Positions 1 through 11,287 of a DNA stretch of 64,000 nucleotides are shown here, piece by piece. The DNA is from Tubulanus polymorphus (lineage: Eukaryota > Nemertea > Palaeonemertea > Tubulaniformes > Tubulanidae), in the NCBI RefSeq assembly GCF_964204645.1, contig NC_134036.1, forward strand, positions 3,337,501 through 3,401,500, read 5' to 3'. Under the pieces are notes generated by a model. It did not search any database. It saw nothing but the letters and a program-made list of their open reading frames with translations, and was not told the DNA's origin. The position numbers were made by a program, and so were the translations under genes. Within the stretch, counting starts at the first letter, position 1. Every line of letters starts with the position of its first letter.

Positions 1-304
1 CCAGCCGCTGCTGCTCCAACTCCTCTCGCCTTCATCTGTCGAGCTCGGCAAGCTCCCGCCGCCGAATTTCTGCCTCCACTCTTGCACACTCTATCTCCTA
101 CTCCAGTCTCCTCTTCGGTGCGTCCTGTTCATGGCGCGCCCTCTGCGGGGTCGAATACAGATCCACTTCGTTCTCGTTACTACTCGCGCTCTACAGCATC
201 TCGCGGATAACCCGCCCCTCCTCACCGCGCAAACGCAACACACGGACCCGCTTCCTCTTCTGAAAAGAGGTAATCCTCATCTGCAAGAAAAAACTGACGT
301 CAGA
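1..304 (-). pseudogene. Partial array unit with decayed charged-coil module
   Basis: This is the end of a unit cut by the window edge. Read on the minus strand from an acceptor-like TTGCAG followed by ATG at 280, it encodes a very basic start (QKRKRVRVLRLRGEEGRV) and then an Arg/Glu-rich coil. In-frame stops interrupt it near IREML and after KRRLE. The same module lies at 2112-2576, 5194-5658 and 9100-9565. Confidence 0.55.
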
Positions 305-1415
305 TAAAGAGTAAAAAAGATTAGAAATAACATTACAAAATCATAATTATATATGAAATTGTTTAAAGCAGTTATCATTTAAAGGGGTGGTTCCTTTTCA
401 AGGCCTTTCAATTTAGTGACTGCCTTATCTTAGGAACTTGCTTCTTGATCCGATTCAAATACATTGATAATTTAAATAGATAATTAATAGAATACTTGAG
501 ATTTACTTAGACCTCGCATAAGCAAAAACCTTGTTGGTTAATACTATGTTTTGAATCTAAGAAGTTTAATAAACCTGTCTCTGGCCCAGGTTTAACTTGT
601 TTCTGGTTTTAAGGATGACTGAAAACCTTGAAAAAGTAAAAACCTCGTCAAATAATACTATGATGATTGATTGTAAGCTGATTGGTTACTGTGGTTACAT
701 TCTGAACTGTTGCATCATCGTCACTTCTCCTTCACTTCTATTCGCGCTCTACACCATCTCGCGAATAACTCACCCCTCCTGACCGCACAAACACGTGGCA
801 TGGACATGCTTCCTCTTCTGGAAAGAGGTTATTTTTAACTGCCAGAAAAAAACGTCCTGTTGCTTTGTAAACAATATTGATAAAACCTCTCTAGGTGACC
901 GGTTTAACTTGTATCTGGTTTTAAGGATTACTGAAAACCTTGAAAAAGTAAAAACCTCATCGCTTAATACTTTGATGTTAAACCTGGTTCTGGCCCAGGT
1001 CTAACCTGTATCTGGTTTCTAAGGATGTCCGTAAATCTTGAAAAGTAAAAAAACCTTGTTGGTTATTACTATGATTCGAATCTAAGAAGGTTAATGTCTT
1101 GGCTCCGGGATAAACCTATATGAAACTGACCCCTACAGGTGATTATCGATGATAATAATCGGTCGTAGAATAGAATATAAAACAGAAGAAAATTATAAAT
1201 ATTGATAAATACTTACGGAATTCAAACAAGAATTCCCGCATAACCTCGACCGAAGTAGAGCCCTCTCTTATTGTATCCCGTAATCAATCTGGGAACAACT
1301 TGGAGTGACCGGTACCCCAGGGGGGGCTTCCCTCTTGTAATTATACTATAAAATAGGAAGGACATTCAATAAGAATACGAATAGCAATTATTTCAATAAT
1401 TTGTAAAAAATTTAT

Positions 1416-1631
1416 TTACACTTCATAATCATCATCGCTGACCGATTGTTCTGGAGAGCGCTGGAAACATAAAAATCAATTGAAATTCATTATTAGTAAT
1501 CAATATAAACAACTGGTGTAAATAAAACACTTGAAAATCAGATCAATTCAGGTAAAACTTACGGACGCCAAACGTGGCGATCTGCGCGTCGGCAGCGCCA
1601 CATGCCGAGTTTTCTTTTTAGCTTTTGGCAT
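1416..1631 (-). CDS. Two-exon mini-gene in array unit 1 (basic/acidic peptide)
   Basis: Exon 1631-1563 follows a pyrimidine-rich acceptor ending in TTTTAG and opens with ATG. It encodes a basic stretch (MPKAKKKTR, then TRRSPRLAS) of 23 codons and ends at GTAAGT. A 102-bp intron (1562-1461) ends in TTTCCAG. Exon 1460-1416 continues in phase with RSPEQSVSDDDYEV and a TAA that overlaps an AATAAA polyadenylation signal (1411-1416). The exons, splice sites, stop and poly(A) signal together look like the 3' end of a real spliced gene. The RRSPR cluster and acidic tail would suit a nuclear or DNA-associated peptide, but that is inference. Upstream exons, if any, are not identified; the charged-coil module of the neighbouring unit is a candidate, though I could not find a phase-compatible donor. 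Confidence 0.4.
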
Positions 1632-2111
1632 CTAAAAGGAAAAAAAAAAGAAAAACTCCAGCCTGTTTACCATACTCGAATATGCTCCAGGTAAAACATC
1701 TATCTGGTTTAAAGGATTACCTTACACCTTCCTTGTGGAATCAATTGTAAGGAAAATCCAGACTACCCACATCCTCCTTCGAGATCTCACTTGAGATTGT
1801 TGTAAACAATATTGATAAAACCTCAATATTCAATGTTTTATTGTATTTGAATGTATTTATAAAAGCTGATTGGTTACTGTGGCTACAGTCTTATCAAAGT
1901 TGAATAGACAAATAGAATACAATATGATACATTTTTATGATACTCTCTGCATTGATCGAAATGATGGAAAACGATTCAATACAAGAATTCAAATCTAAAC
2001 TTGATCTATCATTAAGCCTTGAAGATCTAAAGCTCTATTCAAATCCACCAACAAATGGGCACATGTATGTGACCGGTGGACAGTCGACCATTGTTGACCA
2101 TTGCCACGGCT

Positions 2112-2576
2112 TCAAACTCTGAACCAGCACCTGCGGTTGGGTGCGCCAACTTTGCATTGAGAGTGCTGGTACTGACTCGAGGTGATTGCGGAGGAAATGG
2201 TACATCTGGCCTCACGGGGTAGGAGGATCAAAAATATCCTCCATCGGTGGTAACTCAGAGAGTCCGGACGACCCTCATCCTCAGGAATCTCGCCCTCCTG
2301 CCGCTGCCGCTCCAAATCCTCTCGCCTCCATCTGTCGAGCTCCGCAAGCTCCCGTCGCCGAATTTCGATCTCCACTCTTGCACGCTCTATCTCCTGCTCC
2401 AGTCTCCTCTTCGGTGCGTCCTGTTCATGGCACGCCCTCTGCGGGGTCGAATACAGATCCACTTCGTTCTCGCTACTACTCGCGCTCTACAGCATCTCGC
2501 GGATTACCCGCCCTTCCTCACCATGCAAACGCAATACATGGACCCGCTTCCTCTTTTGGAAGGAAGTAATCCTCAT
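2112..2576 (-). pseudogene. Charged-coil module, unit 1
   Basis: Minus-strand exon-like module following TTGCAG at about 2577. It opens with ATGAGGATTACT, and the basic start is followed by a TAG near the IREML segment. Beyond it lies an open frame of 116 codons rich in Glu, Arg and Gln (for example RRRELAELDRWRREDLERQR, then EGEIPEDEGRPDS), typical of a charged helix. The other copies have stops elsewhere, so each copy is separately broken. Confidence 0.5.
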
Positions 2577-2746
2577 CTGCAAGAAAAAAACAACGTCAGA
2601 TAAAGAGTAAAAAAGATTAGAGATAACATTACAAAATCATAATTATATATGAACTGGTTTAAAGCAGTTATCATTTTAAAGGGGTGGTTCCTTTTCAAGT
2701 TCTTTCAATTTAGTGACTGTCCTATCTTGCTTTTTGATCCGATTTC

Positions 2747-3536
2747 ATAAGAATTAATTCAGCCGTGAAACACTAGATATCAGACAATCCATTCAACAAA
2801 AAATGATTGTCCACGATTTTAGTGAATGTTTTGAGGGCTCCTGATTACAGAATAACTTTTTACACCCTCTCAAGCAACAATTTACCAATTATTATTGCTA
2901 AAAGGTCGAGTGGTCACTTCGAGTGTTTTGGCGAGGCAATGACTAATATTTTTCGCAGCCTTTGCCTTTGAAGATATTCGGTAGATTTTAACGCTTACCT
3001 CGTGCATATCCCCTGGGAAGGTTCTCCCTTGCAGACGGACGGAGAACCTTGAAGCCGCCGGGTGCGGCTGCCTTGGTTCGCGCGGCTGTGCTGCTCCTGG
3101 TGCTGCTCCAGGTGGTGCTCCAGGTCGTCCTGGTGGTTGGGCCGAGGAGGCCGCCGAAAGAACTTAACAAGACAGACCACCTCGGCTGACGGACCACCCT
3201 CAGAATTATCCAAAAATGGAGATACTGTAAAATAAAGAAACATCTAAAAATAACAAATGTTTCATTAGATATATTGTCCCTTCTATTTGACTGTTGAATT
3301 TGATAGGGTGTCCCTTCCTTTACCCACCTGTAGCAAAACAGGGATTTGATTTTGAAATCATGAAGTACAGATATAATCTGATAAATATTCTAGTTTTTAA
3401 CAGTAGTGGAAAAAACGTTTCAAGATCAGTGGTCAACTAATCCTTCAAAAATCTCATTGTGGAATCAATTGTAGAATTTAGAATTAATCTCTTCATTTTA
3501 GTGACTGCCTTATGTTAGGAACTTGCGTTTTGATCC
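2747..3536 (-). mobile_element. Insertion carrying the PSAEV/KHFRRPPRP coding module
   Basis: This segment is absent from the other units. Its minus strand encodes, at about 3200-3000, EGGPSAEVVCLVKFFRRPPR followed by a Gln/His-rich run and GEPSQGICT, ending at a donor-like GTAAGC near 2997. The same peptide starts the broken LINE ORF at 13,836 and recurs at 15,455-16,390. I read it as a fragment of that element; the element's own ends are not clear. Confidence 0.55.
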
Positions 3537-4498
3537 GATTTAAATACATTGGTAAGTTAAATAGATAATTAATAGAATACTTGAGATTTACTTAGACCTT
3601 GCATAAGTAAAAACCTTGTTGGTTAATACTATGTTTTGAATCTAAGAACATTAAAAAACCTGTCTCTGGCCCAGGTTTAACTTGTTTCTGGTTTTAAGGA
3701 TGACTGAAAACCTTGAAAAAGTAAAAACCTCGTCAAATAATACTATGATGGTTGATTGTAAGCTGATTGGTTACTGTGGTTACATTCTGAACTGCTGCAT
3801 CATCATCACTTCTTCACTTCTACTCGCGCTCTACACCATCTCGCGAATAACTCACCCCTCCTGACCATGCAAACACGTGGCATGGACATGCTTCCTCTTC
3901 TGGAACGAGGTTATTTTTTAACTGCAAGAAAAAAACGTCCTCTTCCCTGTTGCTTTGTAAACAATATTAATAAAACATCTCTAGGTGACAGGTTTAACTT
4001 GTATCTGGTTTTAAGGATTACTGAAAACCTTGAAAAAGTAAAAACCTCATCGCTTAATACTTTGATGTTAAATCTGTGTCTGGCCCAGGTCTAACCTGTA
4101 TCTGGTTTGTAAGGATGTCCGTAAATCTTGAAAAGTAAAAAAACCTTGTTGGTTATTACTATGATTCGAATCTAAGAAGGTTAATGTCTTGGCTCCGGGA
4201 TAAACCTATATGAAACTGACCCCTACAGGTGATTATCGATGATAATAATTGGTCGTAGAATTGAATAGAAGAAAATTATAAATATTGATAAATACTTACG
4301 GAATTCAAACAAGAATTCCCGCATAAACTGGATCGAAGTAGAGCCCTCTCTTATTGTATCCCGTAATCAATCTGGGAACAACTTGGAGTGACCGGTACCC
4401 CAGGGGGGGCTTCCCTCTTGTAATTGTACTATAAAATAGGAAGGACATTCAATAAGAATACGAATAGCAATTATTTCAATAATTTGTAAAAAATTTAT

Positions 4499-4714
4499 TT
4501 ACACTTCATAATCATCATCGCTTGTCGATTGTTCTGGAGAGCGCTGGAAACATAAAAATCAATTGAAATTCATTATTAGTAATCAATATAAACAACTGGT
4601 GTAAATAAAACACTTGAAAATCAGATCAATTCAGGTAAAACTTACGGACGCCAAACGTGGCGATCTGCGCGTCGGCGGCGCCACATGCCGCGTTTTCTTT
4701 TTAGCTTTTGGCAT
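4499..4714 (-). CDS. Two-exon mini-gene, array unit 2
   Basis: Copy of the unit 1 mini-gene. Exon 4714-4646 encodes the same basic peptide with Leu replaced by Pro. Exon 4543-4499 encodes RSPEQSTSDDDYEV and a stop overlapping AATAAA. The acceptor before the ATG reads TTTTAA instead of TTTTAG, so this copy may start at that ATG or be inactive. Confidence 0.35.
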
Positions 4715-5193
4715 TTAAAAGGAAAAAAAAAGAAAAACTCCAGCCTGTTTACCATACTCGAATATGCTCCAGGTAAAACATCTATCTGGTTTAAAGGATT
4801 ACCTTACACCTTCCTTGTGGAATCAATTGTAAGGAAAATCCAGACTACCCACATCCTCCTTCGAGATCTCACTTGAGATTGTTGTAAACAATATTGATAA
4901 AACCTCAATATTCAATGTTTTATTGTATTTGAATGTATTTATAAAAGCTGATTGGTTACTGTGGCTACAGTCTTATCAAAGTTGAATAGACAAATAGAAT
5001 ACAATATGATACATTTTTATGATACTCTCTACATTGATCGAAATGATGGAAAAAGATTCAATACAAGAATTCAAATCTAAACTTGATCTATCATTAAGCC
5101 TTGAAAATCTAAAGTTCTATTCGAATCCACCAACAGATGGGCACATGTATGTGACCGGTGGACACTCGGCCATTGTTGACCATTGCCACGGCG

Positions 5194-5658
5194 TCAAACT
5201 CTGAACCAGCACCTGCGGTTGGGTGCACCAACTTTGCATTGAGAGTGCTGGTACTGACTCGAGGTGATTGCGGAGGAAATGGTACATCTGGCCTCACGGA
5301 GTAGGAGGATAAAAAATATCCTCCATCGGTGGTAACTCAGAGAGTCCGGACGACCCTCATCCTCCGGAATCTCGCCCTCCTGCCGCTGCCGCTCCAACTC
5401 CTCTCGCCTCCATCTGTCGAGCTCCGCAAGCTCTCGCCGCCGAATTTCAGCCTCCACTCTCGCACACTATATCTCCTGCTCCAGTATCCTGTTCGGTGCG
5501 TCCTGTTCATGGCGCGCCCTCTGCGGGGTCGAATACAGATCCACTTCGTTCTCGTTACTACTCGCGCTCTACAGCATCTCGCGGATTACCCGCCATTCCT
5601 CACCGCGCAAACACAACACACGGACCCGCTTCCTCTTCTGAAAAGAGGTAATCCTCAT
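5194..5658 (-). pseudogene. Charged-coil module, unit 2
   Basis: Copy of the 2112-2576 module. The downstream part from MEAEIRRRELAELDRWRREE is open for 87 codons. The upstream part is interrupted by a stop near IREML and a frame change near 5470, so it is broken. Confidence 0.5.
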
Positions 5659-5684
5659 CTGCAAGAAAAAACTGACGTCAGATA

Positions 5685-7362
5685 AAGAGTAAAAAAGATT
5701 AGAAATAACATTACAAAATCATAATTATATATGAAATTGTTTAAAGCAGTTATCATTTAAAAGGGCTGATTCCTTTTCAAGGCCTTTCAATTTAGTGACT
5801 GCCTTATCTTAGGAACTTGCTTTTTGATCCGATTTAAATACATTGATAATTTAAATAGATAATTAATAGAATACTTGAGATTTACTTAGACCTCGCATAA
5901 GTAAAAACCTTGTTGGTTAATACTATGTTTTGAATCTAAGAACATTAAAAAACCTGTCTCTGGCCCAGGTTTAACTTGTTTCTGCTTTTAAGGATGACTG
6001 AAAACCCTGAAAAAGTAAAAACCTCATCAAATAATACTATGATGGTTGATTGTAAACTGATTGGTTACTGTGGCTACATTCTGAACTGCTGCATCATCGT
6101 CACTTCTCCTTCACTTCTACTCGCGCTCTACACTATCTCGCGAATAACTCACCCCTCCTGACCACGCAAACACGTGGCATGGACATGCTTCCTCTTCTGG
6201 AACGAGGTTATTTTTTAACTGCAAGAAAAAAACGTCCTCTTCCCTGTTGCTTTGTAAACAATATTAATAAAACATCTCTAGGTGACAGGTTTAACTTGTA
6301 TCTGGTTTTAAGGATTACTGAAAACCTTGAAAAAATAAAAACCTCATCGCTTAATACTTTGATGTTAAATCTGTGTCTGGCCCAGGTCTAACCTGTATCT
6401 TGTTTGTAAGGATGTCCGTAAATCTTGAAAAGTAAAAAAACCTTGTTGGTTATTACTATGATTCGAATCTAAGAAGGTTAATGTCTTGGCTCCGGGATAA
6501 ACCTATATGAAACTGACCCCTACAGGTGATTATCGATGATAATAATTGGTCGTAGAATTGAATAGAAGAAAATTATAAATATTGATAAATACTTACGGAA
6601 TTCAAACAAGAATTCCCGCATAAACTGGATCGAAGTAGAGCCCTCTCTTATTGTATCCCGTAATCAATCTGGGAACAACTTGGAGTGACCGGTACCCCAG
6701 GGGGGGCTTCCCTCTTGTAATTGTACTATAAAATAGGAAGGACATTCAATAAGAATACGAATAGCAATTATTTCAATAATTTGTAAAAAATTTATTTACA
6801 CTTCATAATCATCATCGCTTGTCGATTGTTCTGGAGAGCGCTGGAAACATAAAAATCAATTGAAATTCATTATTAGTAATCAATATAAACAACTGGTGTA
6901 AATAAAACACTTGAAAATCAGATCAATTCAGGTAAAACTTACGGACGCCAAACGTGGCGATCTGCGCGTCGGCGGCGCCACATGCCGCGTTTTCTTTTTA
7001 GCTTTTGGCATTTAAAAGGAAAAAAAAAGAAAAACTCCAGCCTGTTTACCATACTCGAATATGCTCCAGGTAAAACATCTATCTGGTTTAAAGGATTACC
7101 TTACACCTTCCTTGTGGAATCAAGCGTAAGGAAAATCCAGACTACCCACATCCTCCTTCGAGATCTCACTTGAGATTGTTGTAAACAATATAGATAAAAC
7201 CTCAATATTCAATGTTTTATTGTATTTGAATGTATTTATAAAAGCTGATTGGTTACCGTGGCTACGGTCTTATCAAAGTTGAATAGACAAATAAAATACA
7301 ATATGATACATTTTTAAGATACTCTCTGCATTGTTCGAAATGATGGAAAAACAACGTGAGAT
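5685..7362. repeat. Array unit 3 (short type)
   Basis: This unit is 1.68 kb. It lacks the charged-coil module: the phrase gatggaaaa (about 7340) jumps straight to acaacgtgagataaagag, whereas long units have about 0.6 kb between the two points. Unit 5 has the identical junction. Confidence 0.8.
6796..7011 (-). CDS. Two-exon mini-gene, array unit 3
   Basis: Exon 7011-6943 and exon 6840-6796 are nearly identical to unit 2, including the altered acceptor (TTTTAA) before the ATG. The second-exon acceptor, stop and AATAAA are preserved. Confidence 0.35.
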
Positions 7363-8429
7363 AAAGAGTAAAAAAGATTAGAAATAACATTACAAAATCA
7401 TAATTATATATGAAATTGTTTAAAGCAGTTATCATTTAAAGGGGCTGATTCCTTTTCAAGGCCTTTCAATTTAGTGACTGCCTTATCTTAGGAACTTGCT
7501 TCTTGATCCGATTCAAATACATTGATAATTTAAATAGATAATTAATAGAATACTTGAGATTTACTTAGACCTTGCATAAGTAAAAACCTTGTTGGTTAAT
7601 ACTATGTTTTGAATCTAAGAAGTTTAATAAACCTGTCTCTGGCCCAGGTTTAACTTGTTTCTGCTTTTAAGGATGACTGAAAACCTTGAAAAAGTAAAAA
7701 CCTCGTCAAATAATACTATGAATATTGATTGTAAGCTGATTGGTTACTGTGGTTACATTCTGAACTGTTGCATCATCGTCACTTCTCCTTCACTTCTACT
7801 CGCGCTCTACACCATCTCGCGAATAACTCACCCCTCCTGACCACGCAAACACGTAGCATGGACATGCTTCCTCTTCTGGAAAGAGGTTATTTTTAACTGC
7901 CAGAAAAAAAGTCCTCTTCCCTGTTGCTTTGTAAACAATATTGATAAAACCTCTCTAGGTGACCGGTTTAACTTGTATCTGGTTTTAAGGATTACTGAAA
8001 ACCTTGAAAAAGTAAAAACCTCATCGCTTAATACTTTGATGTTAAACCTGGTTCTGGCCCAGGTCTAACGTGTATCTGGTTTCTAAGGATGTCCGTAAAT
8101 CTTGAAAAGTAAAAAAACCTTGTTGGTTTATCCTATGATTCAAATCTAAGAAGGTTAATGTCTTGGCTCCGGGATTAACTTATATGAAACTGACCCCTAC
8201 AGGTGATTATCACTGATAATAATCGGTCATAGAAGAATTGAATATAAACCAGAAGAAAATTATAAATATTGATAAATACTTACGGAATTCAAACAAGAAT
8301 TCCCGCATAAACTCGATCGAAGTAGAGCCCTCTCTTATTGTATCCCTTAATACAATCGGGGAACAACTTAGAGTGCCCTGCGCCGTCGACTGGTTGCCCA
8401 GTGGGACTTCTCTCTTGTAATTGTACTGT

Positions 8430-8617
8430 CATCATCGCTCGAAGCGCTGAAAATATAGAAATCAATTGAAATTCCTTATTAGTAATCAATATAAACAACT
8501 GGTGTAAATAAAACACTTGAAAATCAGATCAATTCAGGTAAAACTTACGGACACCAAACGTGGCGATCTGCGCGTCGGTGGCGCCACATTTTTGGTTTTT
8601 TTTTTAGCTTTTGGCAT
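8430..8617 (-). pseudogene. Mini-gene copy with deleted second exon, unit 4
   Basis: Exon 8617-8549 is intact, with an acceptor AG and donor GTAAGT, and encodes MPKAKKKTK then TRRSPRLVS. The acidic second exon is reduced to a fragment around 8430-8450 and its stop and AATAAA are gone, so this copy is probably dead. Confidence 0.4.
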
Positions 8618-9099
8618 CTAAAAAGACAAAAAAAAGAAAAACTCCAGCCTGTTTACCATATACTCGAATATACTCCAGGTAAAACATCTATCTGGTTTAA
8701 AGGATTACCTTACACCTTCCTTGTGGAATCAATTGTAAGGAAAATCCAGACTACCCACATCCTCCTTCGAGATCTCACTTGAGATTGTTGTAAACAATAT
8801 TGGTAAAACCTCAATATTCAATGTTTTATTGTATTTGAATGTATTTATAAAAGCTGATTGGTTATTGTGGCTACAGTCTTATCAAAGTTGAAAAGACAAA
8901 TAAAATACAATATGATACATTTTTATGATACTCTCTGCATTGTTCGAAATGATGGAAAAAGATTCAATACAAGAATTCAAATCTTAACTTGATCTATCAT
9001 TAAGCCTTGAAAATCTAAAGCTCTATTCAAATCCACCAACAGATGGGCACATGTATGTGACCGGTGGACAGTCGACCATTGTTGACCATTGCCACGGCT

Positions 9100-9565
9100 T
9101 CAAACTCTGAACCAGCACCTGCGGTTGGGTGCGCCAACTTTGCATTGAGAGTGCTGGTACTGACTCGAGGTGATTGCGGAGGAAATGGTACATCTGGCCT
9201 CACGGGGTAGGAGGATAAAAAATATCCTCCATCGGTGGTAACTCAGGAGAGTCCGGACAACCCTCATCCTCCGGAATCTCGCCCTCCTGCCGCTGCCGCT
9301 CCAACTCCTCTCGCCTCCATCTGTCGATCTCCGCAAGCTCCCGCCGCCGAATTTCTGCCTCCACTCTCTCACGCTCTATCTCCTACTCCAGTCTCCTCTT
9401 CTGTGCTTCCTGTTCATGGCGCGCCCTCTGCAGGGTCGAATACAGATCCACTTCGTTCTCGTTACTACTCGCGCTTTCGACTATCTCGCGGATAACCCGC
9501 CCCTCCTCACCGCGCAAACGCAACACACGGACCCGCTTCCTCTTTTGGAACGACGTTATTCTCAT
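9100..9565 (-). pseudogene. Charged-coil module, unit 4
   Basis: This is the best-preserved start of the module: from ATG at 9565 the frame runs through QKRKRVRVLRLRGEEGRV and NENEVDLYSTLQRARHEQ, and stops at TAG after KRRLE. The downstream coil has an extra base near 9245 relative to other copies. Confidence 0.5.
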
Positions 9566-9594
9566 CTGCAAGAAAAAAAAACAACGTTGTCAGA

Positions 9595-11287
9595 TAATGA
9601 GTAAAAAAGATTAAAAATAACATTACCAAATTATATATGAACTGGTTTAAAGCAGTTATCATTTTGAAGGGGTGGTTCCTTTTCAAGTTCTTTCAATTTA
9701 GTGACTGTCCTATCTTAGGAACTTGCTTTTTTGATCCGATTTAAATACATTGATAATTTAAATAGATAATTAATAGAATACTTGAGATTTACTTAGACCT
9801 CGCATAAGTAAAAACTTTGTTGGTTAATACTATGTTTTGAATCTAAGAAGTTTAATAAACCTGTCTCTGGCCCAGGTTTAACTTGTTTCTGGTTTAAAGG
9901 ATGACTGAAAACCTTGAAAAAGTAAAAACCTCGTCAAATAATACTATGAATATTGATTGTAAGCTGATTGGTTACTGTGGCTACATTCTGAACCGTTGCA
10001 TCATCGTCACTTCTCCTTCACTTCTACTCGCGCTCTACACCATCTCGCGAATAACTCACCCCTCCTGACCGCACAAACACGTAGCATGGACATGCTTCCT
10101 CTTCTGAAACGAGGTTATTTTTAACTGCCAGAAAAAAAACGTCCTCTTCCCTGTTGCTTTGTAAACAATATTGATAAAACCTCTCTAGGTGACCGGTTTA
10201 ACTTGTATCTGCTTTTAAGGATTACTGAAAACCTTGAAAAAGTAAAAACCTCAACGCTTAATACTTTGATGTTAAACCTGGTTCTGGCCCAGGTCTAACC
10301 TGTATCTGGTTTCTAAGGATGTCCGTAAATCTTGAAAAGTATAAAAACCTTGTTGGTTATTACTATGATTCAAATCTAAGAAGGTTAATGTCTTGGCTCC
10401 GGGATAAACCTATATGAAACTGACCCCTACAGGTGATTATCGATGATAATAATCGGTCGTAGAATAGAATATAAAACAGAAGAAAATTATAGATATTGAT
10501 AAATACTTACGGAATTCAAACAAGAATTCCCGCATAACCTCGACCGAAGTAGAGCCCTCTCTTATTGTATCCCATAATCAATCTGGGAACAACTTGGAGT
10601 GACCGGCACCGTCGACTGGTACCCCAGGGGAGGCTTCCCTCTTGTAATTGTACTGTAAAATAGGAAGGACATTCAATAAGAATACGAATAGCAATTATTT
10701 CAATAATTTGTGAAAAATTTATTTACACTTAATAATCATCATCGCTGAACGATTGTTCTGGAGAGCGCTGGAAACATAAAAATCAATTGAAATTCATTAT
10801 TAGTAATCAATATAAACAACTGGTGTAAATAAAACACTTGAAAATCAGATCAATTCAGGTAAAACTTACGGACACCAAACGTGGCGATCTGCGCGTCGGT
10901 GGCGCCACATGCCTAGTTTTCTTTTTAGCTTTTGGCATCTAAAAAGAAAAAAAAAAGAAAAACTCCAGCCTGTTTACCATATACTCGAATATACTCCAGG
11001 TAAAACATCTATCTGGTTTAAAGGATTACCTTACACCTTCCTTGTGGAATCAATTGTAAGGAAAGTCCAGACTACCCACATCCTCATTCGAGATCTCACT
11101 TGAGATTGTTGTAAACAATATAGATAAAACCTCAATATTCAATGTTTTATTGTATTTGAATGTATTTATAAAAGCTGATTGGTTACCGTGGCTACAGTCT
11201 TATCAAAGTTGAATAGACAAATAAAATACAATATGATACATTTTTATGATACTCTCTGCATTGTTCGAAATGATGGAAAAACAACGT
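9595..11287. repeat. Array unit 5 (short type)
   Basis: This unit is 1.69 kb, with the same deletion junction (about 11,276) as unit 3. The shared junction points to duplication of a long+short dimer rather than two independent deletions. Confidence 0.8.
10729..10938 (-). pseudogene. Mini-gene copy with early stop, unit 5
   Basis: Exon 10938-10870 has an acceptor AG and a donor. Exon 10767-10729 encodes RSPEQSFSDDDY and ends two codons early, because the GAA codon has become TAA. The downstream original stop is also altered. The change removes only two residues, so function cannot be excluded. Confidence 0.35.

Larger units (their letters stand above)
305..2599. repeat. Array unit 1 (long type)
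   Basis: This is a full long unit of about 2.3 kb. In order on the plus strand it holds three sub-repeats (about 585-1060), the two-exon mini-gene on the minus strand (1416-1631), AT-rich sequence, and the charged-coil module on the minus strand (2112-2576). It is the best reference copy of the array because both mini-gene exons have intact splice signals. Confidence 0.8.
2600..5684. repeat. Array unit 2 (long type with insertion)
   Basis: Same order as unit 1, but enlarged by about 0.8 kb inserted at about 2747-3536. The sequence on both sides of the insertion repeats a phrase close to agtgactgcc...gatccgattt, as if a partial duplication accompanied the event. Confidence 0.8.
7363..9594. 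repeat. Array unit 4 (long type)
   Basis: This unit is 2.23 kb with the charged-coil module (9100-9565). The region of the mini-gene second exon is shortened: the stretch between about 8400 and 8450 has lost most of the sequence present in units 1-3. Confidence 0.8.

Noticed and set aside
597-4094. Recurrent plus-strand ORFs of 60-75 codons (such as MTENLEKVKTSS) in every array unit
   Set aside because: They lie in short internal sub-repeats, have no start or splice context, and differ by indels among units; the minus strand carries the credible exons.
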